From Planctomycetota bacterium (GTDB lineage Bacteria; Planctomycetota; Phycisphaerae; Phycisphaerales; UBA1924): a DNA stretch of 64,000 nt. The notes under the pieces were generated by a model. The model saw only the letters and a list, made by a program, of their open reading frames with translations, had not been told where the DNA came from and ran no database searches. This document shows, piece by piece, positions 16,538 to 24,592 of the stretch (within the stretch, counting starts at the first letter, position 1; every line of letters begins with the position of its first letter). The position numbers and the translations under genes are program-made. Location of the stretch: NCBI GenBank assembly GCA_024276195.1, contig JAJRXR010000014.1:30507-94506 (forward strand), written 5' to 3'.

Positions 16538-18304
16538 TTACCCGGCCTTGACGGGCGCCTCGCCTGCGGCGCCGGATTTCTTCTTCGATTTCTGCTTTGA
16601 CGGGGCGGACGCGGTGACGCGCATGACCTCTTCGATGCTGGTGACGCCCTCGACGGCGCGGCGCAGGGCCGCCTGCTGGATGGACGGGCGTTGCGTTTTA
16701 CGCAGGGCGTTGCGCAGGGCGATCCAGTCCTGGCCCGCGATGAGCGAGCGCATCTCGTCGTCGAGGACGTAGACCTCGAAGACGCCGATCTGCCCGACAT
16801 AGCCGAGCCCCTGGCAGACCGGGCAGACCTCGGGCTTGTTGCGGATGAGCACCTGTCCGCCCTTCTTGTGCAGCTGCTTGACCTTGTCCGGGGGCAGCCC
16901 GAGCTTCTGGAGGATCTCGGGCGGGGGTTGGTACGGCACGCGGCAGTTGTCGCACAGCTTGCGCAGCAGGCGCTGGGCGATGAGCCCCTTGAGCCCCTCG
17001 CCGGCGAGCTTCGCGTCGCCTACCGCTTTGACCCACAGCTGCGCCGAGGCCAACGCCCCGTCGCCCTTGATCGAGACGTACACCCGCGAGCGGCTCAGGT
17101 CCGCCTTGGCGATCTCCTTGGCCGTATCGACATCGGGCAGCTCCATCACGCTGACCACGTCCGGGTCGCGCCGGAGCACGGACCGCACGGTCGAGGCGAA
17201 GTCCGGCCCGTCGTCCTTCGCCTCGTACACGATCTGGCGCACGCCCTCGAGCATGTCCTCGGATTCGGTCTCGACGGTCTGCACGTTCTGCGTGTAGGCG
17301 TCGTGGAGGTTGAGCATGGAGTAGGCGGTGGTGGTGCGTCCGTGGTCACTCGGCGCCGCGAGCAGGACGACCCCGCCCTCGATCTGCCCGAGCGCCTTGA
17401 CGTCTTCGAGCTGCTGATCGAGGAATCCGAGCTTCTCGATCGGGCGGCGCACGGCCTTGTCCGGGTCGAACACCAGCGTCAGGCGCATCCCGCTCTTGGA
17501 CCCGCTTGTGACAATCTTGACGCCCGTCTCCCCGGCGCCGCCCGTCACCTTGATCATGCCCGAGATCTTGCGCCGACGGTCCTTGATATCCAGCTCGGCG
17601 CACGACTTCCAGAAATCGATCAGGGTGATCGCGTCGGCGGTCGGGATCGCGTCGCCCGCCTGGCGGACGCCGTCGATCAGGTACGACGCGGCGTACGTCG
17701 CCTCCGTCGCGGGCGCGAAGTCCACCTGCGACGCGCGGACTTGGCTGGCCTTGATGAAAATATGCTCGGCGTTGGCGCGGATCGCGTAGTCCGGTGTGTC
17801 CTTGTTCGGCGCCTGCACCGCGATGCCCGAGGCGTTCTTGATTTCGAGCTGGACCGTCGCCTGCTGCTTGGACGCCGCCTTCACCTCGCGGGCCTCGCTG
17901 ATCTTCGAGAAATCCAGGCGGATGTGCTGGCTCTCGGGGACGCGCTCGTCCTTGTTGGTGATCGCGGCGAACAACGCAATATCGATCCCCAGGATCAGCA
18001 CCACCGACGTGAACCCGAGCAGGACCCCCCCGATGCCCGGGACCGGCATCAGAAAGCCCGCGATCAACGCCAGCATTCCTGCGGTCATGTGGATCGCGTT
18101 CCACTTCTCACGCCCGAGAAAGAAGCGGGCGGCGTGCTTGTCGAACAGCGTCGAGATCAGCCACGCCCACGCCACGAACGGCGCAAACAGCAGCAGCGGC
18201 TTCCACCATGACACAAGCTGGTGGGCCGTCTCGGCGAGCGTGAGGACGCCGGCGCTGGGCGGGAGGGTCATGGCGAGGAGCGTTGGTTCTTGGAGGGTGC
18301 TCAC
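16538..18304 (-). CDS. Membrane-anchored, degenerate GspE/PilB-like ATPase
   Basis: The gene encodes 588 aa. The N-terminus has about three membrane segments (32-54, 71-92, 93-115), unusual for this family. The C-terminal half aligns with the GspE/PilB motor core: FWKSCAELDIKDRRRKISG, VVLLAAPSDHGRTTTAYSM in place of Walker A (normally GPTGSGKTTT, so the P-loop Gly-Lys is lost), DPDVVSVMELPDVDTA in place of Walker B (the Glu is kept), and LIAQRLLRKLC. The tetracysteine zinc site CDNC (451-454) / CPVC (494-497) survives, with GYVGQIGVFEV after it. Loss of the Lys suggests it cannot hydrolyse ATP normally. It lies 66 bp after pilT. GTG 18304 is preferred over ATG 18271 because AGGAAA sits 8 nt upstream. 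Confidence 0.88.
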   Translation of the reverse strand: MSTLQEPTLLAMTLPPSAGVLTLAETAHQLVSWWKPLLLFAPFVAWAWLISTLFDKHAARFFLGREKWNAIHMTAGMLALIAGFLMPVPGIGGVLLGFTSVVLILGIDIALFAAITNKDERVPESQHIRLDFSKISEAREVKAASKQQATVQLEIKNASGIAVQAPNKDTPDYAIRANAEHIFIKASQVRASQVDFAPATEATYAASYLIDGVRQAGDAIPTADAITLIDFWKSCAELDIKDRRRKISGMIKVTGGAGETGVKIVTSGSKSGMRLTLVFDPDKAVRRPIEKLGFLDQQLEDVKALGQIEGGVVLLAAPSDHGRTTTAYSMLNLHDAYTQNVQTVETESEDMLEGVRQIVYEAKDDGPDFASTVRSVLRRDPDVVSVMELPDVDTAKEIAKADLSRSRVYVSIKGDGALASAQLWVKAVGDAKLAGEGLKGLIAQRLLRKLCDNCRVPYQPPPEILQKLGLPPDKVKQLHKKGGQVLIRNKPEVCPVCQGLGYVGQIGVFEVYVLDDEMRSLIAGQDWIALRNALRKTQRPSIQQAALRRAVEGVTSIEEVMRVTASAPSKQKSKKKSGAAGEAPVKAG

Positions 18305-18370
18305 CGGGCGGGTTTCCTGGCGGAGGGTGATAGAGCGGGGCGCACCGGGGCGCCGCCGGCTCCTGAGCGG

Positions 18371-19537
18371 CTACTTGAGCTTCTTGAGTTTCATGATGAG
18401 GTCGTCAACGTTGGGCGAGTTCTCTTGCGCGACGCGCATGTGGATGAACTCCTCCTCGACGAGCTTTACGAGCGAGTCGTTGAAGTCGATCATCCCGACC
18501 TGGCGGGCCTCGACCGAGTTGAGCACGTCACGCAGCTCGCCCTCACGCCCGTCGAGGACGAACTTGCGGACGACCGTGTTGCCGATGAGGATCTCCAGCG
18601 CGGGGATCCGGTGGATTTTTTCGTGGAGCGTGGGCAGGAGCTTCTGGTACACGAACGAGCGCATCTGGTAGCCCAGGATCTTGCGGACCTGCTCGACCTC
18701 GTCCTGCGGGAACAGGCCGTAGATGCGGCTGAACGTCTGAGTCGTGCTCGAGGCGTGGATGGTGCCGTAGACGAGGTGCCCGGTCTCGGCGGCGTGCAGG
18801 GCCGCCTCGAACGTCTCCTGGTCGCGCATCTCGCCGATGAGCACGATGTCCGGGTTCTCACGCACGAGCGCCCGGAGCGCGATCTTGAAGTCGAGGCAGT
18901 CGATGCCGATCTCACGCTGGTTGATCGTCGCCTTCTTATCCTCGAAGATGTACTCGATCGGATCCTCGATCGTGAGGATGTGGACGCTCTTGCGCGCGTT
19001 GACGTAGTCGAGCATCGAGGCGATGGTCGTGGACTTGCCCGAGCCCGTCACGCCGCACAGCAGCACGATGCCCTGCGGCTGCATTGCGATGTCCGACATG
19101 ATCGGGGGCAGGTGCAGCCCCTCGAACGGGAGGATGTTGCTCGTGATGTTCCGGGCCGCGACCGAGAGCTTGCCCCGCGCCTGGAACAGGTTCACGCGGA
19201 AGCGGTTCTTCTCCGAATAGTTGTACGCAAAGTCCACGGACCCGAACTTGTGCAGGTAGGCGAACTGATCTTCGGTGAGGATGTGCTGGGCGATCTTGAG
19301 GAACTCCTCGCCCGTCACCTTGGGCACGTCGAGCGCCTTGAGCGAACCCTTGAGGCGGATCTTGGGCTGCTGCTCCGACTTCATGATGAGGTCGGACGCC
19401 TCGAACTTGATCGTCGCCTTGAGAAAGTCGCCCCAGCGCGTCGCGTGCGGGTCGTGCTTCTCGCTCCCGGTGACGTCGAGGCTGACGTGACCAGCGCTGG
19501 TGTCGTCGAGGTTTGCATCTGTTGTAGAGGGCGTCAT
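18371..19537 (-). CDS. pilT: PilT/PilU-type twitching motility ATPase
   Basis: PilT hexamers power retraction of type IV pili from the cytoplasmic side. The 388-aa protein has GVTGSGKSTT (Walker A, about 162-171), ILTIEDPIEYIFEDK, ALRALVREN (the PilT AIRNLIRE motif, about 221-229), IVLIGEMRD (Walker B, 231-239) and HLVYGTIHA. The N-terminal ~35 residues before the usual start of the family (DFLKATIKFEASDLIM) are extra. ATG 19537 has GGAGGA at a good distance. It is upstream of the degenerate GspE-like ATPase and downstream of a sigma factor gene whose own terminator intervenes. Confidence 0.94.
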   Translation of the reverse strand: MTPSTTDANLDDTSAGHVSLDVTGSEKHDPHATRWGDFLKATIKFEASDLIMKSEQQPKIRLKGSLKALDVPKVTGEEFLKIAQHILTEDQFAYLHKFGSVDFAYNYSEKNRFRVNLFQARGKLSVAARNITSNILPFEGLHLPPIMSDIAMQPQGIVLLCGVTGSGKSTTIASMLDYVNARKSVHILTIEDPIEYIFEDKKATINQREIGIDCLDFKIALRALVRENPDIVLIGEMRDQETFEAALHAAETGHLVYGTIHASSTTQTFSRIYGLFPQDEVEQVRKILGYQMRSFVYQKLLPTLHEKIHRIPALEILIGNTVVRKFVLDGREGELRDVLNSVEARQVGMIDFNDSLVKLVEEEFIHMRVAQENSPNVDDLIMKLKKLK

Positions 19538-19860
19538 TACTCGGGCATCCTCCGAACCGGACCACGCGCTCGAGCGGGTCTGGTGGGTCGTTCATGCTCC
19601 CGCGTCCGGGCTGGCCCGGCGCGGGACAAACATCCTATTCTCATCGCGGGGCGTTCTCCGGCTTGAACCAGCCCGAATCCTCCGATTCGCACCAGAGGCG
19701 GCGCGGGTTGCCCACGGGCGGGATCAAAGAAAGCGGGCCCGCCGTTGGGCGGACCCGCGTCGTGAACGGTTTTTGCGACGCCCTGGCGTCACAGTGGGGG
19801 GGAAACCACGGGATCTCGCCCGTTTCGCCCCAGAGTCAGCCCGGTTATGCCCGGGTCATC
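19538..19860. other. 323-bp spacer between pilT and the sigma factor gene
   Basis: It holds the sigma gene terminator (19725-19758). No further gene is supported; the promoter of the pilT run should lie between about 19538 and 19724 but none stands out. Confidence 0.5.
19725..19758 (-). terminator. Rho-independent terminator of the sigma factor gene
   Basis: On the minus strand, an 11-bp stem with one G-T pair (19758-19748 with 19743-19733, loop CAAC) is followed by TTTCTTTG. It lies about 100 bp after the sigma stop codon and separates it from pilT. Confidence 0.85.
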
Positions 19861-20937
19861 TCAGCGGGCGCTGACCTCGACACCCTCTTCGGCGGCCTCC
19901 TCCGCCTCGCGGGTGCCCAGGAAGTTCACCTCCAGCTGCGTGCGGATCTTCTCCATCGCCTTGTTCTGGATCTGGCGCACACGCTCCTTGGTGACCCCGA
20001 TGATCTGCCCGACCTGCTCGAGGGTCATGGGCTTCTCGCCGGACTCGCTCTCAAGCCCGAACCGGTGTTCAATGACGGTCCGCTCGACGGTCGTCAGCTC
20101 GGCGCTGTTGTCCATCACGATCCGTCGGACCTCGTCGGCCGCGTCCTTCTCGAAGCCGGCGCGCTTCGTCTCCAGATAATCCGACTTCTCCAGCTTCGGG
20201 TCGAAATCGGTCGGGAAACGCTGGCGGTACTTGCTCAGCTTCATCCCCTGGCGGCTGAACGCCTTGAGAATCGCCCGGCACGCGTACGTCGAGAACTTGA
20301 ACCCTCGCCCGGCGTCGAACTTGTCCACCGCACGCAGCAGCGCCATGTTCCCCTCGGACACCAGGTCCGCGAAGTCCACCTCGCTCATCCGCGTCCGCTT
20401 GGCCATCGCCAGCACCAGCGCCAGGTTCGTCTCGGCGATCTGCTCGCGGATCCGATCCGCCCGTCGGTGCCAGCCCAGAAGCAGCAGCGCCAGCTCCGGC
20501 GTTGGCTTCTTCCCCGGGCTCGACCAGACCTCCTGCTGCAGCTTCCACACTCGGAAACGCGCGTAGTTGAACTGGTAGAACAGCACACGCTCCTCGGCGC
20601 CCGTCAGGATCACCTGCTGCGTGCTCTTGACCGTCCGCGAGCGGGCCGACGTGATGTCGTCCATCACCGGGTGGTACCAGGTCGTATCGGGCTTGGCGAC
20701 GTCCGGAGCCTCGTCATAAATCGACGCCTCGGCGCCCTCCTCGCGGAAGACCTCCGAATCGATGAAATCCTGCTCTTTCGTCAGGATCTGCGTGAGCAGA
20801 CGCTCGTCTTCCTGCGACAAGCGCCGGCGCGGCGTTCGTGACGAGCGAGGCGTCGCCGTCCGGGTCACACCAACCCGGTGCCGTCGGCGAACCTGCTCAA
20901 GCGGGCTCGGAGCCTTCTGTGGTCCTTGCTGCATCAT
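19861..20937 (-). CDS. RNA polymerase sigma-70-family factor (regions 2 and 4)
   Basis: The gene encodes 358 aa. The first ~110 residues are Arg/Lys-rich and match no domain I recognise. Region 2 is clear at about 162-230 (ETNLALVLAMAKRT, FADLVSEGNMALLRAV, DKFDAGRGFKFSTYACRAI), and region 4 at about 280-333 (TTVERTVIEHRFGL, MTLEQVGQIIGVTKERVRQI). A recognisable region 3 is lacking: only a ~50-residue basic linker separates the two. It keeps the region 2 core-binding face. This is not the classic RpoD and belongs to a lineage-specific group. ATG 20937 with GAAGGA about 9 nt upstream is preferred to a TTG at 20970. A 717-bp spacer precedes it. Confidence 0.92.
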   Translation of the reverse strand: MMQQGPQKAPSPLEQVRRRHRVGVTRTATPRSSRTPRRRLSQEDERLLTQILTKEQDFIDSEVFREEGAEASIYDEAPDVAKPDTTWYHPVMDDITSARSRTVKSTQQVILTGAEERVLFYQFNYARFRVWKLQQEVWSSPGKKPTPELALLLLGWHRRADRIREQIAETNLALVLAMAKRTRMSEVDFADLVSEGNMALLRAVDKFDAGRGFKFSTYACRAILKAFSRQGMKLSKYRQRFPTDFDPKLEKSDYLETKRAGFEKDAADEVRRIVMDNSAELTTVERTVIEHRFGLESESGEKPMTLEQVGQIIGVTKERVRQIQNKAMEKIRTQLEVNFLGTREAEEAAEEGVEVSAR

Positions 20938-21654
20938 CCGAGAGAGTCCTTCATCCAAACCCAGGTCCAAGCCGAGCCTCCCGCTCTGCCCGCCCAGTCT
21001 TCCTCATATACGCTTGCCGGACCCTTGTAGTGCGGCCCACAAACGGTTCGTTCCTACTTTCCCCCGCCATCTTTCCGTCGGGCGAGAGCCAATCCTGACC
21101 GGTGGGCGTTTCTTCCCGCCGGCAAGTGCCTGCTTTCGTGCAGGCGTCGCTGTCGATTCGACCCCGCCGGAGCATCCCCAGGCCTGAGCCTTCAGTTGTC
21201 TGAACCACGCCCGGAGGCCCGGGATTCCCGGTTCAGAGCAGCCAGTTGAGGGGCTCAGAGGCCAGAGCCAGAGCGTGTCGAGTGGGTTGCGGACCCACGC
21301 CTGCACACACCGCGATTCCGAGATCCTGCCGAACACACTTTCTAACACCCGAATCTTTCCAGGATTCAGGTTTTTTAGAATGATTCGAGAGAACGAGCTC
21401 TTCGGATCCGTCTTCGGTTGCTGGGGCGTCGCATCCTGCCTGCCCGACGTACGCGATCTGAGCGTCACACACACGGTTGACCGGGTTCTGGGCGACGCCT
21501 ATTCTCGGACGTTCAACCCTCGGTCTCGCCGCCGCTTGATCGGCTGGGCTGAGAGTATAGCCGATCCGACAGGGGCAACGCAACCACCTGCCCATCTTGT
21601 CGCGTCGGCTTTTTGTGTCTATTTTGTTCGGGATATGACCGGAAGGAGACCCCG
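20938..21654. other. 717-bp intergenic region between divergent sigma factor and sod genes
   Basis: No convincing protein gene is seen on either strand; the open frames here lack codon bias and starts. A weak plus-strand hairpin (GAATC...GATTC at about 21350-21367) is followed by GGTTTTTT (21368-21375) and could end a small RNA, but no transcript start or family is recognised. A candidate promoter for sod lies at 21477-21505. The rest likely carries the sigma gene promoter on the minus strand. Confidence 0.5.
21477..21505 (+). promoter_or_regulatory. Candidate sigma-70-type promoter for the superoxide dismutase gene
   Basis: TTGACC (21477-21482) and TATTCT (21500-21505) are 17 bp apart, giving 5/6 and 4/6 matches to the consensus. 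The implied leader to ATG 21655 is about 140 nt. Confidence 0.45.
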
Positions 21655-22287
21655 ATGCCCTTCGAACTGCCCCCTCTCCCATACGCATTCGACGCCCTCG
21701 AGCCCGCCATCGATGCGCGCACGATGGAAATTCACCACGACAAGCACCACGCGGCGTACGTCGCCAAGGGGAACAACGCCCTCGAGGGCACGCCCCTGAG
21801 CGACATCTCCTGCCCGTTCCAGGTCTGCGCCCGACTCGGCGAGCTTGACGACAGCCGCAAGACCGCCGCCCGAAACAATGTCGGCGGGCACGCCAACCAC
21901 TCGCTGTTCTGGGAAGTCATGACGCCCGGCGGCTCGAACCAGCCCACCGGCCCCGTCGCCGATGCGATCAACAACGCTTTCGGCTCGTTCGAGGGCTTCA
22001 AAAAGACCTTCACCGATGCCGCGGCAACGCGCTTCGGCTCCGACTGGGCGTGGCTGTATGTGGACACCGACGGCGCCCTCAAGGTCGGCTCAACCGCGAA
22101 CCAGGACAACCCGGCCATGGGCAGCGAGATCGCCGGCATCGCTGGACGCCCGGTCCTGGGCCTGGATGTCTGGGAGCACGCGTACTACCTCAACTACCAG
22201 AACCGGCGCCCGGACTACATCGAGGCGTTCTTCAGCGTGATCAACTGGGACAAGGTCGCCGAGATGTTCGCCCACGCCGCGAGCTGA
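21655..22287 (+). CDS. Superoxide dismutase, Mn/Fe family
   Basis: The enzyme converts superoxide to oxygen and hydrogen peroxide. The 210-aa protein has all four metal ligands: His in [13 protein letters not shown], His in [10 protein letters not shown], and Asp and His in [23 protein letters not shown] resembles the Mn-type second-sphere Gln region (NQDNP) more than the Fe type, so Mn is the better guess. ATG 21655 has GGAAGGAG just upstream. No signal peptide, so cytoplasmic. A strong hairpin follows. Confidence 0.96.
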   Translation: MPFELPPLPYAFDALEPAIDARTMEIHHDKHHAAYVAKGNNALEGTPLSDISCPFQVCARLGELDDSRKTAARNNVGGHANHSLFWEVMTPGGSNQPTGPVADAINNAFGSFEGFKKTFTDAAATRFGSDWAWLYVDTDGALKVGSTANQDNPAMGSEIAGIAGRPVLGLDVWEHAYYLNYQNRRPDYIEAFFSVINWDKVAEMFAHAAS

Positions 22288-22295
22288 ATCTCATT

Positions 22296-22363
22296 CCGAG
22301 CCGCGTGCGTGAGCACGCGAGACAGCGCCGGGAATCGCGTGCTCACGCACGCGGCTCGGTTTT
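22296..22363 (+). terminator. Strong CCGAGCCGCG-type palindrome ending in T-run after sod
   Basis: Arms 22296-22320 and 22335-22359 form a perfect 25-bp inverted repeat with a 14-nt loop, followed by TTTT. Each arm can also fold on itself (GCGTG...CACGC). It is related by arm sequence to the element at 14576-14640. Confidence 0.9.
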
Positions 22364-22390
22364 GTTTTGATCCACGCTACGATACGGGCC

Positions 22391-22639
22391 ATGGGTCGCC
22401 GGATGAAACAGAACGTGCTGCTGACGCTGTGGGTGCTGGCGCCGTTCGCGGTGCTCGCGGTGCTGGTGAGCTGGATTTTCTATTCGCTGCGTGCGGGGCC
22501 GATGATGGACGAGCCGGGTGTGGGGGCGGGCGCGGGCGACACCGGCGGCGCCAACGCCATCGGCGAGATGCTCAAGCACCGCCACGATGATGATGATGGC
22601 AACACCGAGGGCGATCCGGACGAACAGACAGATGACTGA
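22391..22639 (+). CDS. Small single-pass membrane protein
   Basis: The gene encodes 82 aa. A basic start (MGRRMKQN) precedes one membrane helix (VLLTLWVLAPFAVLAVLVSW, about 9-31); the rest is an acidic tail with HRHDDDD. No family is recognised. Its stop overlaps the start of the next gene (TGATG at 22637-22641), so the two are translationally coupled. Confidence 0.6.
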   Translation: MGRRMKQNVLLTLWVLAPFAVLAVLVSWIFYSLRAGPMMDEPGVGAGAGDTGGANAIGEMLKHRHDDDDGNTEGDPDEQTDD

Positions 22640-23139
22640 TGCGACTGCCGCTGAGCAAAGTCTGGCGAGCGTTCCCCGAGCTTGACCGCTTCGACGATGC
22701 GCGCTGCCAGCGGTATGTCCGCGAGGCGAAGCGAGAGAGCCGGAGATCCGGTCTGCTCGTCGCCGCCTTGATCCCGCTGAGCGTCTTCGCGTGGATGGTC
22801 AGCGTCGCGATCGCGATCGCCATCATGGACATGCTCAACTCGGGGGGCGTCGGGCCTGGGGGGCTGGGTACGATCGTCGCGCTCGCTCTGTACGTCGGGA
22901 CGCCGTTCGTGCTGATGTTGGTGTTCCTGCTCGCCCGCGACCGGTGGCTGCACGGCGCGATCCGCAGCCGCCTCAACATCGCCCGGTGCCTCGGGTGTTC
23001 GTACAGCCTTCTGGGCCTGGCGCCGATCGAGAGCGAGAGCGGCAGCCACGTCATCTGCCCCGAGTGCGGCAAGACGGGCGAGCTCGCCGACGAGATGCTG
23101 GAGCAGATGCAAGAACTCGGCGTGATCCCTACCCCTTGA
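22639..23139 (+). CDS. Two-TM membrane protein with a zinc-ribbon-like C-terminus
   Basis: The gene encodes 166 aa with two membrane helices (about 34-58 and 73-95) and a cysteine pattern CLGCSYSLLGL...VICPECG (about 115-140), a CxxC/CxxC zinc-ribbon style common in planctomycete membrane proteins of unknown function. Start ATG 22639 overlaps the previous stop. Its 3' end overlaps the convergent DUF1501 gene by 11 bp. Confidence 0.7.
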   Translation: MRLPLSKVWRAFPELDRFDDARCQRYVREAKRESRRSGLLVAALIPLSVFAWMVSVAIAIAIMDMLNSGGVGPGGLGTIVALALYVGTPFVLMLVFLLARDRWLHGAIRSRLNIARCLGCSYSLLGLAPIESESGSHVICPECGKTGELADEMLEQMQELGVIPTP

Positions 23140-24481
23140 CCACCCTCGTCGCCTTGAACCGTCCTTCGAGGATTTCGCCGGGGTTCTTGGCGCCGAGCCA
23201 GGCGCCGAGCACGTCGGAGTAGACGGACCGGAAGTCGATCTTGTATTTCAGATCGCCTTGGTCGAGGTCGGTCAGGGACGGGTGGAGCCCGGTGACGCCA
23301 GCCTTGACCATTGGCCCGAGCAGGAACATCGGCGCGGCGGTGCCGTGGTCGGTCCCGCCCGAGGCGTTCTGGCTGACGCGCCTGCCGAACTCGCTGAAGC
23401 ACATGGTCATCACACGCCCGTCGTTCTCCTGGGCTTTGAGGTCGTCGTAGAAAGCCTTGACGCCATCGGAGAACTGCTGCAGGAGCTGGGCGTGCCTGCC
23501 GTTGGAGCCGCCCTGGCCTGAGTGGGTGTCGAACCCGCCGTGGGTGACGTAGTAGATCCGGGTCTTGAGCCCGGAGCGGATCATGGAGGCGACCATCTGG
23601 AGCTGACGGGCAAAGCCCGAGTTGGGGTAGCGCACCAGCGGCTGGCGCGAGACGGCCTGGCGGATCTGGTCGCTCGAGACCTGGGCGTCGAGCGTGGTGC
23701 GCATCAGGAACGCGGCGTTGGAGTGCGGGTCGGTCCCGGGCGTCACGCCCTGCTGGGCGAGTTTTTCATACGGATCGACGAGCGAATCGTGGACGTCCTC
23801 GCCCATCCAGCGGAAGAGGTCGGGGGTCTCGAAGGCGACGGGCTTGACGCGGGCGCCCTCGAGCGCGAGCGGCGCCGTGCGCCCGATCGCGATGGGCGGG
23901 TTGATGGTTTCGCTGGAGCCGTCGTCCTTGCCGGACTCGCCCTTGCCGTAGCCGCAGCATTCTGCGTCGATGTAGCGTCCGAGCCAGCCGTCGCCGACGC
24001 CGGAGGTGTCGGCGGTCTGCCAGATGTCCATGGACTTGAAGTGCGAGCGGTTGGGGTTGGGATAGCCGACGCCCTGGACGAGGGCGCACAGGCCATCGTC
24101 GTAGAGAGATTTGACGCCGGACATGGCGCGGTGGAGCGCGAGGCCCTCGGAGCCGTTGGAGCCGAGGCGTGAGAGTTGGAGGAGCTGGTCTTCGCCGCGG
24201 AGGGCGATGCCCGGGCGGGCGCGGTAGTAGGCGTCCTGGCGGAAGGGGATGACGGTGTTGAGCCCGTCGTTGCCGCCTCCGAGCTGGCAGACGACGAGGA
24301 TGCGGTCCTCGTTGACGCCGGCGATGGAGCTGAGGCCGGCGGCGGCGGTGGGCAGGGCGAAGGCGGAGCGTTGGAGGAAGTGGGGGACGGCGACCGCCGC
24401 AGAGGCCATGGTCAGGCCCGAGTGCAGGAACTCGCGCCGTGTGTACGCGCTGGCCTGTGACGGATCGTTATGCAGCGTCAT
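23129..24481 (-). CDS. DUF1501 protein, Tat-exported
   Basis: The gene encodes 450 aa. A twin-arginine signal is visible (YTRREFLHSGLTMASAAVAV). The body has the DUF1501 pattern: ILVVCQLGGGNDGLNTVIP, GVKSLYDDGLCALVQGVGYP, HFKSMDIWQTA, YYVTHGGFDTHSGQ and FSEFGRRVSQNASGGTDHGTA. DUF1501 proteins resemble the alkaline phosphatase fold and are abundant in planctomycetes, usually next to DUF1800 genes, as here; substrate unknown. It is downstream of DUF1800 on the same strand, 111 bp away. ATG 24481 is preferred over a 24-residue longer frame that would cross the hairpin element. Confidence 0.93.
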   Translation of the reverse strand: MTLHNDPSQASAYTRREFLHSGLTMASAAVAVPHFLQRSAFALPTAAAGLSSIAGVNEDRILVVCQLGGGNDGLNTVIPFRQDAYYRARPGIALRGEDQLLQLSRLGSNGSEGLALHRAMSGVKSLYDDGLCALVQGVGYPNPNRSHFKSMDIWQTADTSGVGDGWLGRYIDAECCGYGKGESGKDDGSSETINPPIAIGRTAPLALEGARVKPVAFETPDLFRWMGEDVHDSLVDPYEKLAQQGVTPGTDPHSNAAFLMRTTLDAQVSSDQIRQAVSRQPLVRYPNSGFARQLQMVASMIRSGLKTRIYYVTHGGFDTHSGQGGSNGRHAQLLQQFSDGVKAFYDDLKAQENDGRVMTMCFSEFGRRVSQNASGGTDHGTAAPMFLLGPMVKAGVTGLHPSLTDLDQGDLKYKIDFRSVYSDVLGAWLGAKNPGEILEGRFKATRVVKG

Positions 24482-24521
24482 GGTGTGGCTCGCTTCCCAG
24501 TGCCCAAAGCCCATCGCCCGA

Positions 24522-24577
24522 AGCCGGTTGGAAACCGGCTCTACCAGGGCCAAGGCGCGAGGGCTGGAAGCCCTCGC
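24522..24577. repeat. Two TCC/GGA-loop hairpins between DUF1800 and DUF1501
   Basis: AGCCGGTT-GGA-AACCGGCT (24522-24540) and GCGAGGGCT-GGA-AGCCCTCGC (24557-24577) are perfect hairpins with unrelated stems and the same GGA loop. They belong to the dispersed family seen at several other places in the window. Confidence 0.85.
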
Positions 24578-24592
24578 CTCCGGGGGTGATTT

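Noticed and set aside
21350-21375. Hairpin with T-run as a proven terminator
   Set aside because: The stem is short (5 bp plus mismatch) and no gene precedes it on that strand; kept only as a comment in the intergenic entry.
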